Shown here: positions 7,181 through 11,618 of the stretch, piece by piece
How the letters are laid out: the number at the start of each line of letters is the position of its first letter
How positions within the stretch are numbered: the first letter of the stretch is position 1
Assembly (NCBI GenBank): GCA_009839535.1
Contig: VXPN01000206.1
Coordinates: 1 to 11,618, forward strand
Reading direction: 5' to 3'
DNA: 11,618 bases
Source: Boseongicola sp. SB0662_bin_57
GTDB lineage: Bacteria > Pseudomonadota > Alphaproteobacteria > Rhodobacterales > Rhodobacteraceae
Made by a program: the position numbers and the translations under genes
The notes under the pieces: generated by a model
The model's input: only the letters and a program-made list of their open reading frames with translations
Database searches by the model: none
What the model was told of the DNA's origin: nothing

Positions 7181-9795
7181 ACAACGGGCAGGCGCGAGCG
7201 ATTCGAAAGTTCAATCCCGGCACGCTTCAGCCGGACACGGAGGTCATCCGTCAGTTCGTGGTGCGTGAGCGCGAGCTCGGAGCGGTCCTGGAGACGCTCC
7301 GCGAAAACACGGATGCGCCTTGCTGCCAGAACCTTCTGGTCGTCGGTACGCGCGGCAGCGGCAAAACGATGCTGCTGGCCAGAACCGCGGTCGAGTTGCG
7401 TCGGGATCGGGAACTGTCGAAGCATCTTCAGCCTGTAAGGTTGATGGAAGAGAACGCGGAGGTCTTCGATATCGGCGAGTTCTGGCTTGAAGTTCTGTTT
7501 CAGTTGATTCTTGAGATCGAGGCGGAACATCCGGAGATCGGAAACACCTTGCGCACGTCGCGCGACGACCTGGTTCGCCGTTGGCGGCCCGAACTCGGTC
7601 AGGAGGCGCTGGGAGTCGTGTTGGAGGGTGCCCGGCTGCTGGATCGTCGGCTGGTGTTGCTCGTTGAGAACATGCAGGACCTTTGCCGTGACTCTGACGC
7701 AGACTTTGGCTGGCAGCTGCGCGGCACTCTGCAATCTGAACCGAGGATCATGCTGGTTGGCAGCGCGACCACCCGATTCAACGAGTTGCAGGACGCCACG
7801 AGCGCGTTCTTCGAACTTTTCCGTTTCATCGAACTGAGACCGTTGGACTCGGCGGAGTGCCTGCGACTCTGGCGCATGATCTGCGGTGACGGGACGAGCC
7901 GACGGAAGGCGCGCCCGCTTGAGATACTCACCGGCGGGAACCCGCGCCTGGTGACCATCATGGCCGAGTTCGCCAACCATCGCTCCATGCCGGCGTTGCT
8001 TGAGAATCTCGTCGCATTGATCGACGAGCAAAGCGAGTACTTCCGCAGCCAAATGGAGAGGCTGCCGAAAGGGGAGCGGCGCATTTACATTGCGATCATG
8101 GACCTTTGGCAGCCTTCGACTGCCGGGGAAGTGGTCATCCGGGCTCGCATGGAGGCGCGCGCCGTCTCCACCTGTCTGGGGAGGTTGGTCGAACGCGGAT
8201 TGCTCGTAGTTGAAGGAGACGGCCGGAAACGGCGTTATGCCCTGGCCGAGCGCCTCTACGGCATCTACTACAAGCTGCGCCGTGAACGCGACACGGCGGG
8301 TGTCGTGAATCACTTGATTGAGTTCATGGCCGCGTTCTACAGCACGGACGAGCTGGCCGGGCTAAGCGCCAACCTGGTGGCAGAAGCGACGCTGGCGAGC
8401 GAAGTCTGGGAGGGAGTCGCCCGCGCGCTAAAGGAAGAGCCCCGGTTCGCTGGCGTATTCGGTGTAGAGGCGATGAACTCGCTCCTAACCTTGATGAAGC
8501 GCCGTCAGGAAAAGAGGGCGCTGGATCTTGCCTGTCGGTTGCTGGACCGCAGAGAGCTGCATCCGATGGTGAGATTGACCGCAGCGATGGCCGTCGGCCG
8601 CGTTTACAAGGCGCTCAGGCCAACCGACAAGCAGTTGGATGAAGATCGGCGGAAAGCGATCGAGACGCTTGAGGAGATGGTGCAGGAATTCGACGAGGCG
8701 GTCGGGCTGCAGGAACTGGTGAACGGTGCCGAGGCGGCAAAGCCCTCAGCATATCGCCCCTTCCGGATGCAAGCGAGCGACGTTCATGCAATCGGGCAAT
8801 CCGCGGAATTGGTTGAAGTCATTGCATTCAGCGTTACGTTTTCGCACATGGGTCTGGGGGAACTCCTCTGGGAGACGGGCGACTTGAATGGGGCGGTGGA
8901 CCGCTACGAAGCATTCGTTCGCAATTTCGGCGCCAGCAGCAGGCCCGCGGTCCAGGACCAAATGGCATTAGCGTTGTCGCGGCTGGGCGATTTCTATCGC
9001 TTTCTGGGCGACGATGCCAAGGCCGTGTCGACGTGGGAACAGCTCATCGAGAAGGTCGAGAGCGGAGCAGCCCGATGTCCCCTCAGCGAATTCGGCAAGG
9101 CGATGGTCCGGCGGGAACACGCACTGGTGCGCATGGGACGATCGTCAGGAGTGGAGGGTTGGGACGCGGTGATCGGAAGATTCCCGGATCAATCGGAGCC
9201 GGAAATCCAAAGGCCGCTCCTGGAAGCGATGCTCTACAAGGGCGTGGCGCTGGCAAGGCGGGGGGATCTGGACGAGGCGAAGGATCTTTGGCGCGGGCTG
9301 CAGGATCGCCATAGCGGAGCGACCGATGCGAGAATCGTCACGGGAGTGCGACTCGTATCGGCGGCGCTGGCGATGGCACAAGCGAGGACGGGCGAAGTCG
9401 ATGAAGCTTGGGAAGCGGCCGAGACACTGGAGCGGGAAGCGGACGCGAGAAGGGAGGTCTTGTGGCACGCAAGGCGCGTGAAGGTAACGGTTCGGCTTGT
9501 GCAGCGCAGGTTGAAGGAAGCCGTCGACGAACTTGGTCGGGCCTACCAGACATTTGTGGCAAGCCGGAGCGAAAGTAACGAGCTAATCTCGCTGGTCTGC
9601 GATGCCGTGGGCGCAGGAGTTCTCTGCAAGGACCTGGCCGAGCTGCTCTCGGGAGATCGGCAGAAGGCGAATGCAGTGTCGCCTCTGATAATGGCGCTGA
9701 TGCTCGAGAGCGGCGAATTCGATGTGCGGGGACCGGCGGAGGCGTTCGAAGTGGCCGGGGACATCCGATCCGAATTCCGGAAGCGCCGCGCATAA
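7177..9795 (+). CDS. Large AAA ATPase with winged helix and C-terminal TPR-like repeats
   Basis: An 872-aa protein, second in the operon. Residues 29-280 form an AAA/STAND-like ATPase: VRERELGAVLE (29-39), Walker A GTRGSGKT (57-64), a Walker B-like strand LVLLVENMQDL with E164-N165 where Asp-Asp/Glu is usual, sensor strand MLVGSATTRF (192-201), and GGNPRLV in the lid. Residues about 289-372 fit a winged helix (KGERRIYIAIM...VSTCLGRLVERGLLVV...RRYALAERLYG). From about 380 the protein is all-helical, with TPR-like units near 558-581 (GDLNGAVDRYEAF), 597-626 (LGDDAKAVSTWEQ), 685-711 (RGDLDEAKDLWRG), 727-756 and 764-794. A compact tail (about 820-872) contains GPAEAFEVAGDIRSEF. The start at 7177 is coupled to the previous stop and preceded by a GAGGGGG ribosome site. 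The TPR part probably senses or scaffolds a partner. The two ATPases are likely to work as a complex (inference). No enzymatic effector is seen. Confidence 0.8.
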   Translation: MNNGQARAIRKFNPGTLQPDTEVIRQFVVRERELGAVLETLRENTDAPCCQNLLVVGTRGSGKTMLLARTAVELRRDRELSKHLQPVRLMEENAEVFDIGEFWLEVLFQLILEIEAEHPEIGNTLRTSRDDLVRRWRPELGQEALGVVLEGARLLDRRLVLLVENMQDLCRDSDADFGWQLRGTLQSEPRIMLVGSATTRFNELQDATSAFFELFRFIELRPLDSAECLRLWRMICGDGTSRRKARPLEILTGGNPRLVTIMAEFANHRSMPALLENLVALIDEQSEYFRSQMERLPKGERRIYIAIMDLWQPSTAGEVVIRARMEARAVSTCLGRLVERGLLVVEGDGRKRRYALAERLYGIYYKLRRERDTAGVVNHLIEFMAAFYSTDELAGLSANLVAEATLASEVWEGVARALKEEPRFAGVFGVEAMNSLLTLMKRRQEKRALDLACRLLDRRELHPMVRLTAAMAVGRVYKALRPTDKQLDEDRRKAIETLEEMVQEFDEAVGLQELVNGAEAAKPSAYRPFRMQASDVHAIGQSAELVEVIAFSVTFSHMGLGELLWETGDLNGAVDRYEAFVRNFGASSRPAVQDQMALALSRLGDFYRFLGDDAKAVSTWEQLIEKVESGAARCPLSEFGKAMVRREHALVRMGRSSGVEGWDAVIGRFPDQSEPEIQRPLLEAMLYKGVALARRGDLDEAKDLWRGLQDRHSGATDARIVTGVRLVSAALAMAQARTGEVDEAWEAAETLEREADARREVLWHARRVKVTVRLVQRRLKEAVDELGRAYQTFVASRSESNELISLVCDAVGAGVLCKDLAELLSGDRQKANAVSPLIMALMLESGEFDVRGPAEAFEVAGDIRSEFRKRRA

Positions 9796-9806
9796 GACTT
9801 GAGATT

Positions 9807-11618
9807 TCATTCATCCCAGACGGCAAGCAAGCGTTGCAGCACGTCCTTGTCGTCGGGGTCCAGATCAGGGGAACGAACGAGCTTGACCAACCGCGCTTTG
9901 AACCCGTCCACGTCGAGGAGACTTTCGAGCCCGCCGAGCTGGGCGCGATCCCGCCTTTGCGGTTCTCCGTAGTTGCCTGTCGAAACGTAGGACTTTCCCA
10001 GAACCGCGCGCGCGAGCAGAATTGTCGAGTGGTCATCTCCAAGCACTGAGTCACAGAATGCCTGGGGCGCTGGCGAACTGCCGTCGACGAAGTCATGCCA
10101 GCGGAAGAGCACGGAGAGCAGGTTCGGAGCCTTCAGGATGTCGCCGTCCGCAGCAGCCTCGTCCAGACGCTGCAAGGCGATTTGGCGCAGCTGGTCTGCA
10201 TGATCCCTTTCAAGCAGGCACTCTTCCGGTCTGGCGGGAGCTTCGTTGTCGCTGCGGGCATAGTGCTGAGCGTAAGCATGCCAGGCAATCTCGACGAACC
10301 AGCCCAGAGAAGAGTTCTGGATGGCCTCGAACAGGATTCGTGACCGCTCCTGCAACGAGGTGCGGTGCATGAGCAACGCCCTGGTCAGCCGATGCATGCG
10401 CGCCGGATTGTCCACCCAGACGAATCCCCGTGACTCGTCCGACTCGACCCGCAGTTCGTCCGCGATCGAGAACAATGCCTGAAGGAACGACGTTACCTTG
10501 TACATGTCGAATTCGGCAGCGTGCGCCTTCAATTCGTCCAGCAGGACCGAAGCCTTCGTCCGGCCCTTTGCCAGGGGTACGCGCAAGGCTGCGCGAAACG
10601 CCTGCGTGACCATATCCGGGTCGTCAGCGCACTGGATCAGTTCCGCCACCTCGGACATCGGGACGGTGTGCGAAGAGAGCGCGAAGCGGAAATAGGTGTC
10701 GAAGTGCGGCTCCGAGCAGACCCGGCGATGCCGATCCCAGGTCGTGCCGTCGGAAGCAGTCACCGGACCCCACGCCGATGCGAGGCGGGGAAAGAGCTCC
10801 AAGATCCCGGTCTTCAGCCGTGACCGTGTCTCCTCTCGCTGATCGGGAAGGAACAGCTTCTCGTACCTTTGCGCCCTTTCGGCATCGTCGCCTCTGGGCT
10901 CGTCAGGGTCCAGGGAAACAAGAAGCAGTCTTTGGGACCGAATTGCCAGGTAGACCGAGGGCCGGAAGAGTCGCAAGGTCTCGAGCGCAATGAAATCGGC
11001 GATGTCGACTTCGCCGCGCACGGCGGGATAGGTGACGGACAGCCCGTGTGACAATCGAATGACATCCCGAGGCGTGCGAAGCTCGGGCATGACCAGCTTT
11101 TCGAGCAGGTGCTGCAAGTGTTCCTGGTCGTTGGGATCTGCGTTGCCGAAGATGTTGCCAAGTCTCCCGTTAAACATGTCCGTCAAGGCCGAGACGCCCG
11201 GATTGGGGAGTTCGAAGGCGGCCTGAACGATCTTTTCCAGGTAGTGGGCCCCCTCGGAAGGGTATCTTTCCTTGACAGCCCTTTCCGTTGCACGCCGGTC
11301 GTATGCCAGAAGGTAGATGACGTTCGGCAGCCTGCCGATCGACTTGACGAGCCGGAAGATCGTCAATGCTTCGTCCGGGGCCAACCGGTCGATGTCGTCG
11401 ATCACGACGAGGAAGCGGCGGTCAGATTCCGCCAAGGCCTTGGCGACGACGCCTTGAAGGGCCTCGTCGCAGTCTTCCGTCGGCAGGAAGCGCCCAATGG
11501 CGTTGAGCGCGCTCTCTGCGAATCGACCTGCCGCGGTTCCTGCGAACGCTCCGATCAAGGAACCAACCAAGCATCCATGTTTCGGGTCAAGCTCGGATTC
11601 CGCCATTTTCGGCGGTGT
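9807..11618 (-). CDS. KAP family P-loop NTPase, N-terminal (Walker A) part outside window
   Basis: The minus-strand frame is open to the window edge, so the gene is partial at its 5' end; an internal ATG lies at 11606 and numbering below starts there. Residues 63-104 carry the KAP signature: Walker B RRFLVVIDDIDRL (63-75; D70, D71, D73), the helix PDEALTIFRLVKSIG, and the sensor strand NVIYLLAYDR (95-104). KAP proteins place Walker A well before this, so it must lie beyond 11618. Residues 11-29 are glycine-rich and hydrophobic (GCLVGSLIGAFAGTAAGRF). They fit the membrane segment that many KAP NTPases insert between Walker A and B. The remaining 500 residues are mostly helical, with no recognisable effector. 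KAP proteins are membrane-associated, and several are linked to phage exclusion or conflict. The gene converges on the ATPase operon, with 11 bp between stop codons. Confidence 0.85.
   Translation of the reverse strand, partial: TPPKMAESELDPKHGCLVGSLIGAFAGTAAGRFAESALNAIGRFLPTEDCDEALQGVVAKALAESDRRFLVVIDDIDRLAPDEALTIFRLVKSIGRLPNVIYLLAYDRRATERAVKERYPSEGAHYLEKIVQAAFELPNPGVSALTDMFNGRLGNIFGNADPNDQEHLQHLLEKLVMPELRTPRDVIRLSHGLSVTYPAVRGEVDIADFIALETLRLFRPSVYLAIRSQRLLLVSLDPDEPRGDDAERAQRYEKLFLPDQREETRSRLKTGILELFPRLASAWGPVTASDGTTWDRHRRVCSEPHFDTYFRFALSSHTVPMSEVAELIQCADDPDMVTQAFRAALRVPLAKGRTKASVLLDELKAHAAEFDMYKVTSFLQALFSIADELRVESDESRGFVWVDNPARMHRLTRALLMHRTSLQERSRILFEAIQNSSLGWFVEIAWHAYAQHYARSDNEAPARPEECLLERDHADQLRQIALQRLDEAAADGDILKAPNLLSVLFRWHDFVDGSSPAPQAFCDSVLGDDHSTILLARAVLGKSYVSTGNYGEPQRRDRAQLGGLESLLDVDGFKARLVKLVRSPDLDPDDKDVLQRLLAVWDE

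Noticed and set aside
7075..8313. 412-codon minus-strand open frame opposite the ATPase operon
   Set aside because: Both ATPases have clear Walker motifs on the plus strand. The antisense translation has no motif and no good ribosome site.
1..11618. CRISPR array, insertion sequence or prophage genes
   Set aside because: No regularly spaced repeats, transposase, integrase or structural phage genes were seen on either strand.

Overview
The window looks like a piece of a high-GC proteobacterial chromosome, most likely alphaproteobacterial. That lean rests on overall GC, on the apparent Tat-exported CpdB enzyme and on the style of the encoded proteins; no rRNA or tRNA is present to confirm it. 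One housekeeping gene lies at the left edge. Everything to its right is of the accessory, defence-island type: toxin-antitoxin remnants, an HNH nuclease, a HEPN/RES protein and three large P-loop NTPases.

Layout. Bases 1-1935 (+) hold the 3' part of cpdB, a periplasmic 2',3'-cyclic-nucleotide phosphodiesterase/3'-nucleotidase, whose start codon is off the left edge. After a 245-bp gap with an imperfect hairpin, bases 2181-2516 (+) encode an intact MNT-type nucleotidyltransferase antitoxin. It is coupled by an ATGA overlap to a HEPN toxin gene that is frameshifted twice and shortened (2516-2826), so the antitoxin appears orphaned. On the minus strand, a 426-aa zinc-ribbon/HEPN/RES protein (3980-5260) is followed by a 304-aa HNH endonuclease (2921-3835), probably as one unit with a 144-bp gap. 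A 684-bp region without a convincing gene (5261-5944) separates this pair from a divergent operon. Its right end carries a promoter candidate and a cluster of CAAC/GTTG half-sites that looks like a multi-dimer operator.

The operon (5945-9795, +) encodes two translationally coupled ATPases: a 411-aa archaeal-type/ORC-like AAA protein with canonical Walker motifs, and an 872-aa AAA-winged-helix-TPR protein whose Walker B acidic position reads Glu-Asn. A KAP-family P-loop NTPase (9807-11618, -) converges on it with only 11 bp between stop codons. Its Walker A region lies beyond the right edge.

How they may work together (inference). The two-ATPase operon is the least familiar unit and the best candidate for an undescribed system. 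It pairs one apparently active and one possibly degenerate ATPase, carries a long TPR sensor or scaffold, has no obvious nuclease or TIR effector, and sits behind an elaborate operator. The HEPN/RES plus HNH pair is a second candidate module, combining a possible NAD+-depleting enzyme with a nuclease that has an additional N-terminal domain.
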